A DNA stretch of 10,128 bases from an uncultured Chlamydiae bacterium (lineage in GTDB: Bacteria; Chlamydiota; Chlamydiia; Chlamydiales; SM23-39). A program made the translations under genes and the position numbers. The stretch spans positions 1 through 10,128 of the forward strand of contig CAIPFQ010000058.1 of assembly GCA_903864395.1 (NCBI GenBank), given 5' to 3'. The notes beneath the pieces are model-generated. The model did not search any database. It saw nothing but the letters and a program-made list of their open reading frames with translations, and had not been told where the DNA came from. Shown piece by piece: positions 1 through 6,594 of the stretch. The first letter of the stretch is position 1, and each line of letters begins with the position of its first letter.

Positions 1-222
1 CGCCGATTCGCCGATCGGCACGCCCGCGGCCATGGTCCTGTTGGCGGCCACGACCGCCGCATCGATGGTCGGCCGCGGGTGCGTCAGCGCCGCCGGCAGT
101 GGCGCCGACGGCGTCGAACTGCCACCGCAGCCGGCGCCCAGCAGGGCTACTGCCAGCAGTGCCACCACCGGCCCCGCAGCCACCGCGACGCCCACGCCCA
201 CACCCGTGTTGAACCTGTGCAT
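1..222 (-). CDS. Putative lipoprotein, N-terminal part only (high-GC foreign DNA)
   Basis: The 74 codons seen encode a short N-terminus (MHRFN), a long Gly/Ala/Val/Leu hydrophobic stretch at about residues 7-31, then [10 protein letters not shown]. Cys32 would be the lipidated residue of a lipoprotein signal peptide. The lipobox is imperfect: Gly is at -3, with Leu at -4. A Ser/Pro/Ala-rich linker follows, as is usual for surface-anchored lipoproteins. The start is well supported by a GGAGGA ribosome binding site (228-233, read on the minus strand) 5 bases before the ATG. The frame stays open to the left edge, so the C-terminal domain, and hence any function, is missing. Base composition and codon choice (mostly G or C in third positions) differ completely from everything right of 340. 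It may be actinobacterial or from another high-GC group; I cannot say which. Confidence 0.6.
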   Translation of the reverse strand, partial: MHRFNTGVGVGVAVAAGPVVALLAVALLGAGCGGSSTPSAPLPAALTHPRPTIDAAVVAANRTMAAGVPIGESA

Positions 223-243
223 TCGAGTCCTCCGTGGTGCCGA

Positions 244-333
244 CTATAACCGCAGCGCAGGCTCGTCCAGGGCCTCGAGCTGTTCTTGCAGCTCCTGGAC
301 ATGATTGTCCCAGTAGCGCGTGCCTCCGAACCA
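244..333 (-). CDS. C-terminal tail of an unknown protein (high-GC foreign DNA)
   Basis: An open frame on the minus strand begins at or near the composition break and ends at a TAG (244-246). It reads [18 protein letters not shown] and continues to ALRL. The tail is Glu/Leu/Gln-rich and could form a short amphipathic helix. The stop lies only 21 bases before the lipoprotein ATG, and the lipoprotein ribosome binding site fits between them. This is the spacing of two genes in one operon and supports both calls. The frame differs from that of fabZ, so the fabZ frame simply runs through this DNA as nonsense. I do not recognise the family from about 30 residues. The true start lies in sequence that is not present here. 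Confidence 0.45.
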   Translation of the reverse strand, partial: WFGGTRYWDNHVQELQEQLEALDEPALRL

Positions 334-336
334 GGG
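328..336. other. Junction between high-GC DNA and chlamydial DNA
   Basis: FabZ-like residues are convincing up to HFPG (codon 55, bases 330-332). The following residues S-E-A-R do not fit the family, which continues with a basic residue, Pro and a PGV motif. In another frame, the high-GC gene tail reads sensibly from Trp at 331-333. GC content falls from about 70% to about 30% across these few bases. No inverted repeats, target duplication, integrase or tRNA are seen at the join. The simplest reading is a chimeric assembly or contaminant join. Confidence 0.75.
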
Positions 337-494
337 AAATGCCCTTGGAAAAAATATTCATTCATCGTAACATTTTTTATGCCAATGATTTCATTTTCTT
401 CCAAATTGAGCTGTATCACGCGATCCACCAACAGAAAGGGATAGCGATGAGGCAAAATATCGAGAATCTCCTTCGCACTCAAAACATCAGACAT
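330..494 (-). CDS. fabZ: FabZ, (3R)-hydroxyacyl-ACP dehydratase, truncated after residue 55
   Basis: FabZ removes water from 3-hydroxyacyl-ACP in type II fatty acid elongation in the cytoplasm. The N-terminus is typical: residues 12-25 read [14 protein letters not shown], the classical FabZ start. Residues 43-55 read [13 protein letters not shown], containing the active-site His52 of the HFPG motif. The family is usually about 150 residues; only 55 remain. The helix with the catalytic Glu is lost because the sequence changes to unrelated high-GC DNA. The open frame runs on to 147 but that part is not FabZ. The ATG overlaps the last 8 bases of lpxC, and an AGGAAGG ribosome binding site lies inside the lpxC end, so translation is probably coupled. 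In chlamydiae lpxA normally follows; it would lie beyond the break. The truncation is most likely an assembly artefact, not a real pseudogene. Confidence 0.9.
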
Positions 495-1335
495 GGAGCC
501 TTCCTAAATTCATAGCATCAAACAAAGTTTTCGCAAACGCCGCATTGCTGGCATGGCCAGAGCGCACAGCAACGACATGAGCTAAAAGAGGCGCTCCAAT
601 AAGAGCTAAATCTCCAATAAGATCCAAAATCTTATGGCGCACCATCTCATCTTCAAATCGAGCCCCATCAGGATTTAAAACCCTTCCTCCTTGGATCACC
701 AAAGCGTTTTCAAGCCCCCCCCCTTTAATAATGCCCTTTTCGATAAAAGGGACAATTTCTTCATAGAGAGAAAATGTTCGACAAGGGGCAATTTCCGCTT
801 TATAGCGCAAAGGCTGAACGACGAAAGAATAGTATTGAGAGCGAAGCAAAGGGGAATGAGGATAATGCATCGTATAGCTTAAACGAAATTCCTCAGACGG
901 CAAAGCGACGAGCAAAACCTCTCCTTGCGCCCAATAAATCGGCTGAGACACGCGCACATAACGACGCGGCTCCGATTGCACTTCTAGTTCGGCTTTCTCA
1001 ATCAATTCAACAAAAATTTGGGAGCTTCCGTCAGCGGCCAAAAGTTCGGGCCCTTCCACTTCAATCACTGCGTTATCCACTCCGTAAGCGCATAAAGCCG
1101 AAAGAAGATGCTCTACCATCAAAACACTCGCTCTATCAGTAGCTAAGCAAGTACATCGAGGAGCCGAGCGAACAAAGGAAATCAAAGCGGGAATTTCAGG
1201 AGATCCAGCAAGGTCGGTGCGCTTAAACACAATGCCTGTATCTGGCAAAGCAGGACAGATTTTTAAAGAAACTTTTTCTCCAGTAAAAAGACCTACCCCT
1301 GAAGCGAATCCTTCCTTTCGAACTGTTTTTTGCAT
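487..1335 (-). CDS. lpxC: LpxC, UDP-3-O-acyl-N-acetylglucosamine deacetylase
   Basis: LpxC is the zinc-dependent cytoplasmic deacetylase that commits UDP-acyl-GlcNAc to lipid A synthesis. With the start chosen here the protein has 282 residues, close to other chlamydial LpxC proteins. Visible motifs are Gly-rich SGVGLFTGE at 12-20 (the usual SGVGLHSG with His replaced by Phe), Glu75-His76 in VEHLLSAL, Arg-His-Lys with His234 and Asp238 (the HKxxD zinc site), and His261 in SGHASNAAF. These match the zinc ligands and catalytic Glu and His of the family. The frame is open further upstream to 1482, but that extension lies inside lnt and does not resemble LpxC. The ATG at 1335, preceded by GGTGA, is the sensible start. 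The gene follows lnt after 56 bases and overlaps fabZ by 8. A 10-bp palindrome GAATATATTC lies at 1343-1352 just before the start, of unknown meaning. Confidence 0.96.
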   Translation of the reverse strand: MQKTVRKEGFASGVGLFTGEKVSLKICPALPDTGIVFKRTDLAGSPEIPALISFVRSAPRCTCLATDRASVLMVEHLLSALCAYGVDNAVIEVEGPELLAADGSSQIFVELIEKAELEVQSEPRRYVRVSQPIYWAQGEVLLVALPSEEFRLSYTMHYPHSPLLRSQYYSFVVQPLRYKAEIAPCRTFSLYEEIVPFIEKGIIKGGGLENALVIQGGRVLNPDGARFEDEMVRHKILDLIGDLALIGAPLLAHVVAVRSGHASNAAFAKTLFDAMNLGRLHV

Positions 1336-1391
1336 TTCACCAGAATATATTCGCGTCAAGTCCTCACCTCTAAAAAGGAACAAATTCGAGG

Positions 1392-3029
1392 TTATCGCAG
1401 GTATCCATTTAGAGGCAACTTTTTCCTCAGTCCCAAACAGATAAAACATCCACTTAACACTAAAATCGCAAAATCGCCCCAAAAAGAATAAAGCGTCGCA
1501 TAAGAGAAAACAGGAACGGACAAGTATACAGCTCCCATCTGTCCCGAGACCCCTCGCGATTCAATTGGGTGACCGAAACAATCGATGACCCCAGTGATTC
1601 CCATATTCGTAGAGCGAAATAAAAACACACCATTTTCAGCAGCTCTCACGCGTGCGTGTTCAAAATGCTGCTCAGCGAGCTTAGAATCAGGGAACCATAC
1701 ATCATTCGAAACACTGACAAGCATTTGAGCACCGAGATTTCGCACGCCGCGCAATAATTCGCTATACCCTTCCTCGGAGCAAATCGCGATGCCAACAGGA
1801 AGATGAGAGGCAAAGACTTTAGCTTCCTTTCCTGCTTGACAAGGCTCTGAAATGCCAAACTCTTGATCCAAGAATTTGGCAATCCAAGCCACGCTCTGAA
1901 GAGGAATATACTCTCCTGCAGGAACCAAGACTCTTTTGTCATATTCCTCGACAACACTCATCCCTGGACGGAAAAGGAACGCGGCGTTCGTGCCTCTTGC
2001 GCAATGATTCAGCCCCACAATAAGGTCTGCTTGCAAATAATTTGATAAAGTCGCCGCCATGAAAGCGTTTGTAACAAGCCAGGTCTCTCCCTGCGGCCGT
2101 TGATCTGGAAAGGCGAAAGGGGCGCGCAAAGGGGGATGAAAAGCAGCACTCGAAGAGCCAAAATTGTGCTTCCAGCGCGCTTCAAAGACGCTCAAAGGAC
2201 ACCAAGGCGCCTCAAGCCCATAAGGAAATGCAGCCTCTGGAAGAGCGACAAGATCCACCCGAGGCCCAGAATCTAGGAACTGCCAGAGGCGACTCCACTG
2301 TTCAATGGCGGGAATAAAGCGCTCGGGACAGAGAGGATCTTTCGTTTTCTGCTCTACCTTAAGGGCTGTGTCGACCAAGGCGATGGCAACGGAGCGCGTA
2401 GGATATCCATGTTGCTCAATCAAAGTTTGCTGCAAAAAACCAAACCCGTGAGGAATGCAAGCCAATAGAGCCCATACTCCTATGCGCAGCTTCGAAGGGC
2501 GCAAGAAAAATAATAGCCCCGCCAGATTTGTTAAAATGACCCAAAAAGAGAGTCCATAAATCCCAAACAGGGAAGCAAACTGAATCGAATAACGCCCACA
2601 GGCCAACGCCATCCCCGCTGGATTCCAAGTAAATCCCGTCAAAAAATAAAGGCGCATCCATTCGAGAATCACAAACACGCCAGCGGCAGCGGCAGCCTGC
2701 CTATAGGGTTTTTTGGAGCGCATATCAAGCATGCAAGAAAAAAGACCGAACTGAACTGCAAGTCCAACCAATAAAAAAGCATACACGCCAAGAAAAAGAA
2801 ATCCCATATAGTGAATGGACGACATCCAAGAAAGCTGCACCGCATGGACGGCTGCGAACCACGAAGCGGCGAGAAAAAACCTGCGCCATCGACTCGATAA
2901 AGAGAGCATTGCTTTCCAAAATAGAGCGTATCCCCCGATAGAGGCGACCAGCCCAGCTTGCGGCAGCCAAGCCCCTTGTCCGAGCGCGACGAGAAAGAAA
3001 CTCACAAGAACGAAAAAAGCTTGCAGCAT
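1392..3029 (-). CDS. lnt: Lnt (CutE), apolipoprotein N-acyltransferase
   Basis: Lnt is an inner-membrane enzyme that adds the third acyl chain to the N-terminal Cys of lipoproteins. The 545 residues show several N-terminal membrane segments (roughly 3-22, 50-70, 73-98, 112-131, 155-178, 183-200). A periplasmic nitrilase-like domain follows, then one C-terminal membrane segment at about 512-535. The catalytic triad can be placed as Glu265 (LPEAAFPY), Lys365 (DKRVLVPAGEYIP) and Cys417 (GIAICSEEGY). The Glu-to-Lys spacing of 100 residues is longer than the 68 of E. coli, suggesting an insertion at about 275-325. The start ATG shares its A with the TAA stop of the upstream DoxX-like gene (TAATG), with GAGAGGG as ribosome binding site, so the two are translationally coupled. 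lpxC follows 56 bases downstream, as in Chlamydia where I recall lpxC next to cutE. Confidence 0.95.
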   Translation of the reverse strand: MLQAFFVLVSFFLVALGQGAWLPQAGLVASIGGYALFWKAMLSLSSRWRRFFLAASWFAAVHAVQLSWMSSIHYMGFLFLGVYAFLLVGLAVQFGLFSCMLDMRSKKPYRQAAAAAGVFVILEWMRLYFLTGFTWNPAGMALACGRYSIQFASLFGIYGLSFWVILTNLAGLLFFLRPSKLRIGVWALLACIPHGFGFLQQTLIEQHGYPTRSVAIALVDTALKVEQKTKDPLCPERFIPAIEQWSRLWQFLDSGPRVDLVALPEAAFPYGLEAPWCPLSVFEARWKHNFGSSSAAFHPPLRAPFAFPDQRPQGETWLVTNAFMAATLSNYLQADLIVGLNHCARGTNAAFLFRPGMSVVEEYDKRVLVPAGEYIPLQSVAWIAKFLDQEFGISEPCQAGKEAKVFASHLPVGIAICSEEGYSELLRGVRNLGAQMLVSVSNDVWFPDSKLAEQHFEHARVRAAENGVFLFRSTNMGITGVIDCFGHPIESRGVSGQMGAVYLSVPVFSYATLYSFWGDFAILVLSGCFICLGLRKKLPLNGYLR

Positions 3030-3505
3030 TAACCCTCTCGAGAAAAGGGATCTGAGGGAGACTCATTTCCTCGAGCTCCATGAAGAATCACAACGAACAG
3101 GGCGCCGAGAATCGCGAAATCGCGAAGGAAAAAGGAGAGGGCTGCCTCTTGTTGCAAGCCGTCAAGAAACCAAAAATGTTCTGTCAACAAAGTCATAGGA
3201 AGCAAAAATAACACTAAGAGGAAAGCTCCAAACTTTTCTTTGATCCCAAATAAAAGAAGTAGACTTCCAATCATTTGGAGCAAGGTGAAGCCTGCCAAGA
3301 CAAAAGGAGCCCAAAGAAGAACAGTTCCAAAAAATATTTGAAATCCATCGGAGGCAGCCGTATAAGTTTGCCACTCTCCCACCGCGCGCATAAATTCTTT
3401 TTCCGCCTCTGTCCAATAAATCATTGTATTGATTCCAGGGGCCAGAAAGGCGGCACTCATAAAGACTCTGGCGAGAAAAGAGAGAAAAGTTCTTACATAG
3501 TCCAT
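3029..3505 (-). CDS. DoxX-family integral membrane protein
   Basis: The 158-residue protein is very hydrophobic, with four probable membrane helices (about 5-25, 55-75, 76-106 as one or two, 123-143). The arrangement is that of the DoxX family. The start R-x-F-M-S-A-A-F-L-A-P-G-I-N resembles the family's first helix with its conserved Gly-x-x-K/N region. The end FLRDFAILGALF resembles the FLKNLALLGGLL signature of DoxX proteins, preceded by a TEHFWF segment that also fits. Cellular role is unsettled for most DoxX proteins; involvement in redox or membrane homeostasis has been proposed for some. I chose ATG 3505; a TTG at 3511 would add two residues, and neither has a good ribosome binding site. 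The gene heads the operon DoxX-lnt-lpxC-fabZ and its stop overlaps the lnt start by one base. In C. trachomatis I recall a thioesterase gene (yciA) next to cutE instead. Confidence 0.75.
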   Translation of the reverse strand: MDYVRTFLSFLARVFMSAAFLAPGINTMIYWTEAEKEFMRAVGEWQTYTAASDGFQIFFGTVLLWAPFVLAGFTLLQMIGSLLLLFGIKEKFGAFLLVLFLLPMTLLTEHFWFLDGLQQEAALSFFLRDFAILGALFVVILHGARGNESPSDPFSREG

Positions 3506-3538
3506 ATCCAAAGAATGCCATATCTAACGATATTCCGC

Positions 3539-3568
3539 TAGCAAACATCGCTCTATTCCGTGTATACT
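3539..3568 (+). promoter_or_regulatory. Possible promoter for the methyltransferase-surA-rsmA operon
   Basis: A good -10 box TATACT (3563-3568), preceded directly by TG, lies in the 70-base divergent gap. The best -35 at an 18-base distance is the weak TAGCAA (3539-3544). Transcription would begin around 3574-3576, almost exactly at the ATG of the next gene, so the mRNA would be leaderless, or the promoter call is wrong. GTATAC is palindromic, so a -10 on the other strand (TATACA) is also possible. Confidence 0.3.
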
Positions 3569-3575
3569 CTTTGTC

Positions 3576-4706
3576 ATGGCGAAACTTCCCTTTTGCGACC
3601 ACCACATCGTAGCTTTTTTTCCAATCTATGAGTCCAAGGTCCAGCCGTTAGATCGAGCCTTAGGAGACTATTTTAGAGCGCACAAAAGTCTTGGCGCACA
3701 GGATCGACGAACCATCGGAGACACCATCTACGGGATGGTGCGGTGGAAAATTCTTATCGATCACTTTTGTCCGTTAAAGACTGTTCTAGAAAGACTTACG
3801 TGTTTCCGTTCGTTAAATTTACACGAGCTCGATCCCTCTCTACCAGAGCCTATACGCCTGGGGGTTCCGGAGATTCTCTTCGGACGACTAAAAAATCAGT
3901 ACGGAGCAGAAGAGGCAAAACGCCTTTGCCGATTATGCAATACGGAAGCCCCTATGACCGTGAGAGTCAATCTATTAAAAGGGTCTCGCGAGGCTCTGCT
4001 CGATCGTTGGAAAGATTGTGCCGCAAAGCCCTGCGCCACGGCCGCAGCGGGGATTTTTTTTCAAAAAAGAAAGCCCCTTTTTTCTCTCCCCGAATTTAAA
4101 GAAGGTCTTTTTGAGGTGCAAGATGAAGGGAGTCAGATCGTAGCTTCCCTCATGGCTGTAGAACCTGGAGATACCGTGTTGGATTTTTGCAGTGGATCGG
4201 GAGGAAAAACTCTTGCCTTTGCGCCATCCATGGAAGGGCGCGGACAGATTTATCTGCACGACATTCGCAAAAACGCCTTATTGGAGGCAAAAAAACGATT
4301 ACGGAGAGCGGGCATTCAAAACGCTCAATGCCTAGAGCTTGGGCATCCTCAATGGGCAAAGCTTAAAAATAAATGCGACTGGGTTTTGGTTGACGTTCCT
4401 TGCAGTGGCACAGGGACTCTGCGACGCAATCCCGATCAAAAATGGCGTCTTGACGCCCCCATCCTAGAGAGGCTTGTCGACACGCAACGAAAAATTGCCC
4501 TCGAAGCCGCTTCTTATCTCAAGCCTGGCGGGCACCTAGTCTATGCGACTTGCAGTTTACTGGCCGAAGAAAACCAAGATCAAATCAAAGCTTTACTGGA
4601 CTCAACTTCCTTGGCTCTCGAAGGAGCTCCCCTTCACTTACTGCCCCAAGAAGGGGGCATGGATGGCTTTTTTGCTGCGTGTTTAGTGCGAAACTTTCCT
4701 TTGTAA
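3576..4706 (+). CDS. RsmB/NOP-family RNA (cytosine-5) methyltransferase
   Basis: This is a SAM-dependent methyltransferase of the Sun/RsmB/NOL1 group, which places 5-methylcytosine on rRNA. In the 376 residues the SAM-binding motif I is VLDFCSGSGGKT (201-212). Motif IV is DVPCSGTG (273-280) with Cys276, and motif VI is YATCSLL with the nucleophile Cys326. The pair of cysteines is the hallmark of the family. The C-terminal MDGFFAA (362-368) corresponds to the conserved DGFF segment. The N-terminal 130 residues are compact. Because E. coli RsmB (about 430 residues) has a longer NusB-like N-terminal domain, exact orthology to rsmB is uncertain and I leave the symbol empty. The SurA-like gene follows after 17 bases. 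The start has no recognisable ribosome binding site and lies right after a -10-like box. Confidence 0.9.
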   Translation: MAKLPFCDHHIVAFFPIYESKVQPLDRALGDYFRAHKSLGAQDRRTIGDTIYGMVRWKILIDHFCPLKTVLERLTCFRSLNLHELDPSLPEPIRLGVPEILFGRLKNQYGAEEAKRLCRLCNTEAPMTVRVNLLKGSREALLDRWKDCAAKPCATAAAGIFFQKRKPLFSLPEFKEGLFEVQDEGSQIVASLMAVEPGDTVLDFCSGSGGKTLAFAPSMEGRGQIYLHDIRKNALLEAKKRLRRAGIQNAQCLELGHPQWAKLKNKCDWVLVDVPCSGTGTLRRNPDQKWRLDAPILERLVDTQRKIALEAASYLKPGGHLVYATCSLLAEENQDQIKALLDSTSLALEGAPLHLLPQEGGMDGFFAACLVRNFPL

Positions 4707-4723
4707 AAAAGAGTCTCTCTGAT

Positions 4724-5764
4724 ATGCTGCTAAGCATGTTGATAAAAGCCTTTCTTCTTGCCGTGATTCCTTTAGTGGCGCAAATGCCCCTTACCCCTCC
4801 GCCATTGGAGCTTTCCCAAACCCCTCCGATCGCTGTGCAAAACTCTATCGCAGCCAAGGTCAATGGGAAAACAATTTCTATGATGGATGTCAAAAAGAAA
4901 ATGGACATGATATTCCATCAACGCTACGCCCACCTAAAAGGCTCCCCACAAGCTCTCTATCAATTTTATACAGCCAGCTGGCGGCCTATTTTAATGGAGA
5001 TGATCGATAGCGAGCTCATCTTAGCCGATGCGACAGATCATGAAATCAAAATTTCAGACGCAGAGGTGCGCGAGGCCATGGAAAATCGTTTTGGCCCTAA
5101 CACGCTGCTCACTCTGGATGAGATTGGTCTGCCCTATGAAGAAGCCTCAAAAATGATGCGCGATGAAATGATCGTGCAGCGCATGAGCTGGTGGTTTATT
5201 CAAGCCAAAGCCATGCAAAGCGTAACCCCGAGTGAAATTAAGCAAGCCTATAAAGCTCACATTGAAAAAAATCCTGCGTACCAAGAATTGACATACCGAA
5301 TTGTTTCAGTGCGCGGGGATAAATGTCGCGAGGGCGCAAGAAAAATTCACCAATATCTCGTAGAAAAAGGGGTCAGTCCAGAGCTCTTCGCGAGCGAACT
5401 TACAGCCATCGCTCCCCAGGCACAAGTGTCTTCCGCCTATACAGCATCCGACTTAGAAATTTCAGAGACGCACAAAACCCCCCTTTCAATGCTCTCCCCA
5501 GGCAGCTTCAGTGCTCCCATCACACAAAAAAGTCGTACGGCGAAGCAACAGATCGTCCGCATTTTCTATCTCGCAGAGAGGAAAGAACATCCTTCGCCGA
5601 CATTTCAAGAACTCGGCTCTACGTTGCAAGGCGAGCTCATGCAAAAGGCCCTCGCCGAACATTCTCAACACTATGTCCAAAAACTACGCAAGCGCTATGG
5701 ATTCGACCCTTTGTTTCTCCAAAGCAGCCTTCCTGAGGACATGCATCCCTTTTCTTTTCAATGA
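4724..5764 (+). CDS. SurA-like periplasmic chaperone/peptidyl-prolyl isomerase homologue
   Basis: The 346-residue product starts with a signal peptide (MLLSMLIKAFLLAVIPLVA, cleavage likely after Ala19), then a Pro-rich linker. Residues 42-61 (IAAKVNGKTISMMDVKKKMD) and 93-116 (MIDSELILADATDHEIKISD) match the SurA N-terminal pattern, in which a beta strand 'VNG..I' is followed by helices. Residues about 170-288 resemble a degenerate parvulin domain (LTYRIVSV, then LSPGSFSAPI). Key rotamase residues are hard to assign, so the protein may act mainly as a chaperone for outer-membrane proteins. I recall a SurA-like gene before ksgA in C. trachomatis (CT355-CT354). The frame is open upstream to 4550, but that part lies in the methyltransferase gene. 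ATG 4724 and 4736 are the realistic starts, and both keep the signal peptide. Its stop overlaps the rsmA start (ATGA). Confidence 0.75.
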   Translation: MLLSMLIKAFLLAVIPLVAQMPLTPPPLELSQTPPIAVQNSIAAKVNGKTISMMDVKKKMDMIFHQRYAHLKGSPQALYQFYTASWRPILMEMIDSELILADATDHEIKISDAEVREAMENRFGPNTLLTLDEIGLPYEEASKMMRDEMIVQRMSWWFIQAKAMQSVTPSEIKQAYKAHIEKNPAYQELTYRIVSVRGDKCREGARKIHQYLVEKGVSPELFASELTAIAPQAQVSSAYTASDLEISETHKTPLSMLSPGSFSAPITQKSRTAKQQIVRIFYLAERKEHPSPTFQELGSTLQGELMQKALAEHSQHYVQKLRKRYGFDPLFLQSSLPEDMHPFSFQ

Positions 5765-6594
5765 TTTTATCGGAACTTCTTGCTTTTCTTACAGCGCAGG
5801 GAAGGCGTCCTAATCGAAAGCTCTCTCAAAACTTTCTGATCGATAAAAATATTGTAGCTAAAATCATCAAAACAGCCGGCATCTTCCCTGGGGATCAAGT
5901 GCTAGAAATAGGGCCGGGCCCTGGAAGCCTAACACTCGGACTTCTTGAAGCCGGCGCCTCTGTAACCGCTGTCGAGATGGACCCAGTTTTTGCGCGTGAG
6001 TTACCTCGATTTCAGACCTCCGACAAAAGACTCCAATCCATCCATGCTGATTTTTTAAAGTTCGATCTTTCGAGCCTTCGAGCTCCTATCAAGGTCGTAG
6101 CCAATCTTCCCTATCATATTACAACGCCGATCTTAGAAATCTTAATTGAAGCCTCTCCTTTATTCGAAAGCATGACCGTGATGGTGCAAAGCGAACTCGC
6201 CGATCGGATGACCGCACAGGCAGGCTCGAAGGCCATGAGCTCGCTCACCCTCTTTCTTCAGTTTTACACCCATTGGAAAACCTCTTTCAAAGTTTCCTCT
6301 GAGAGCTTTTATCCAAAACCCTCCGTGGACTCTAAGGTGATTCAATTCATTTTTCAAAAGCCCCCGCTCTCCGATCCAAAACCTTTTTTTCTTCTCGTGC
6401 GTAAAGCGTTTCAGCAACGGCGCAAAATGATCCGCGTCTCTCTCTCAGAGGTTTTTACAGAGTCTCTCCTCCTCGAAGCCCTAGAGGCGGCTCAAGCAAA
6501 ACCCACAGCGCGCCCAGAAGAACTCTCTCTCCCTCAGTGGCTTCTTTTCTACGGCATTATCGAAAAAGTCGCTGCCACAGTTTCTGCACTCTAA
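5761..6594 (+). CDS. rsmA: RsmA (KsgA), 16S rRNA dimethyladenosine transferase
   Basis: RsmA dimethylates two adjacent adenines near the 3' end of 16S rRNA during 30S maturation; its loss is the classical route to kasugamycin resistance. The 277 residues match the usual length. Motifs visible are LSQNFLID (21-28), motif I VLEIGPGPGSLT (47-58), acidic Glu72 for SAM ribose binding, DFLKFD (97-102), and the catalytic NLPY (115-118), followed by HITTPIL. The C-terminal QQRRKMIR is typical of the RNA-binding part. Translation is coupled to the SurA-like gene by the 4-base ATGA overlap. The last 38 bases overlap the 3' end of dacF on the opposite strand. Confidence 0.96.
   Translation: MILSELLAFLTAQGRRPNRKLSQNFLIDKNIVAKIIKTAGIFPGDQVLEIGPGPGSLTLGLLEAGASVTAVEMDPVFARELPRFQTSDKRLQSIHADFLKFDLSSLRAPIKVVANLPYHITTPILEILIEASPLFESMTVMVQSELADRMTAQAGSKAMSSLTLFLQFYTHWKTSFKVSSESFYPKPSVDSKVIQFIFQKPPLSDPKPFFLLVRKAFQQRRKMIRVSLSEVFTESLLLEALEAAQAKPTARPEELSLPQWLLFYGIIEKVAATVSAL

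Noticed and set aside
32..304. Plus-strand open frame in the high-GC end
   Set aside because: It is the antisense shadow of the lipoprotein gene; long open frames on all strands are expected in DNA this GC-rich, and the minus frame has the signal peptide and ribosome binding site.
147..329. Continuation of the fabZ frame as a 115-residue protein
   Set aside because: After HFPG the residues (Arg/Trp/Ser-rich) are out of frame with the high-GC genes and do not match FabZ; this is read-through across the join.
1336..1482. 49-residue N-terminal extension of lpxC in the open frame
   Set aside because: It lies inside the end of lnt, resembles nothing in LpxC, and the family begins at the M-Q-K-T-V start with a usable ribosome binding site.
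3162..3605. 147-residue minus-strand open frame overlapping the DoxX-like gene
   Set aside because: It is another-frame shadow of DoxX without recognisable domains and would cover the divergent promoter region.
4550..4723. 58-residue N-terminal extension of the SurA-like gene
   Set aside because: It overlaps the methyltransferase gene and would bury the clear signal peptide inside the protein.
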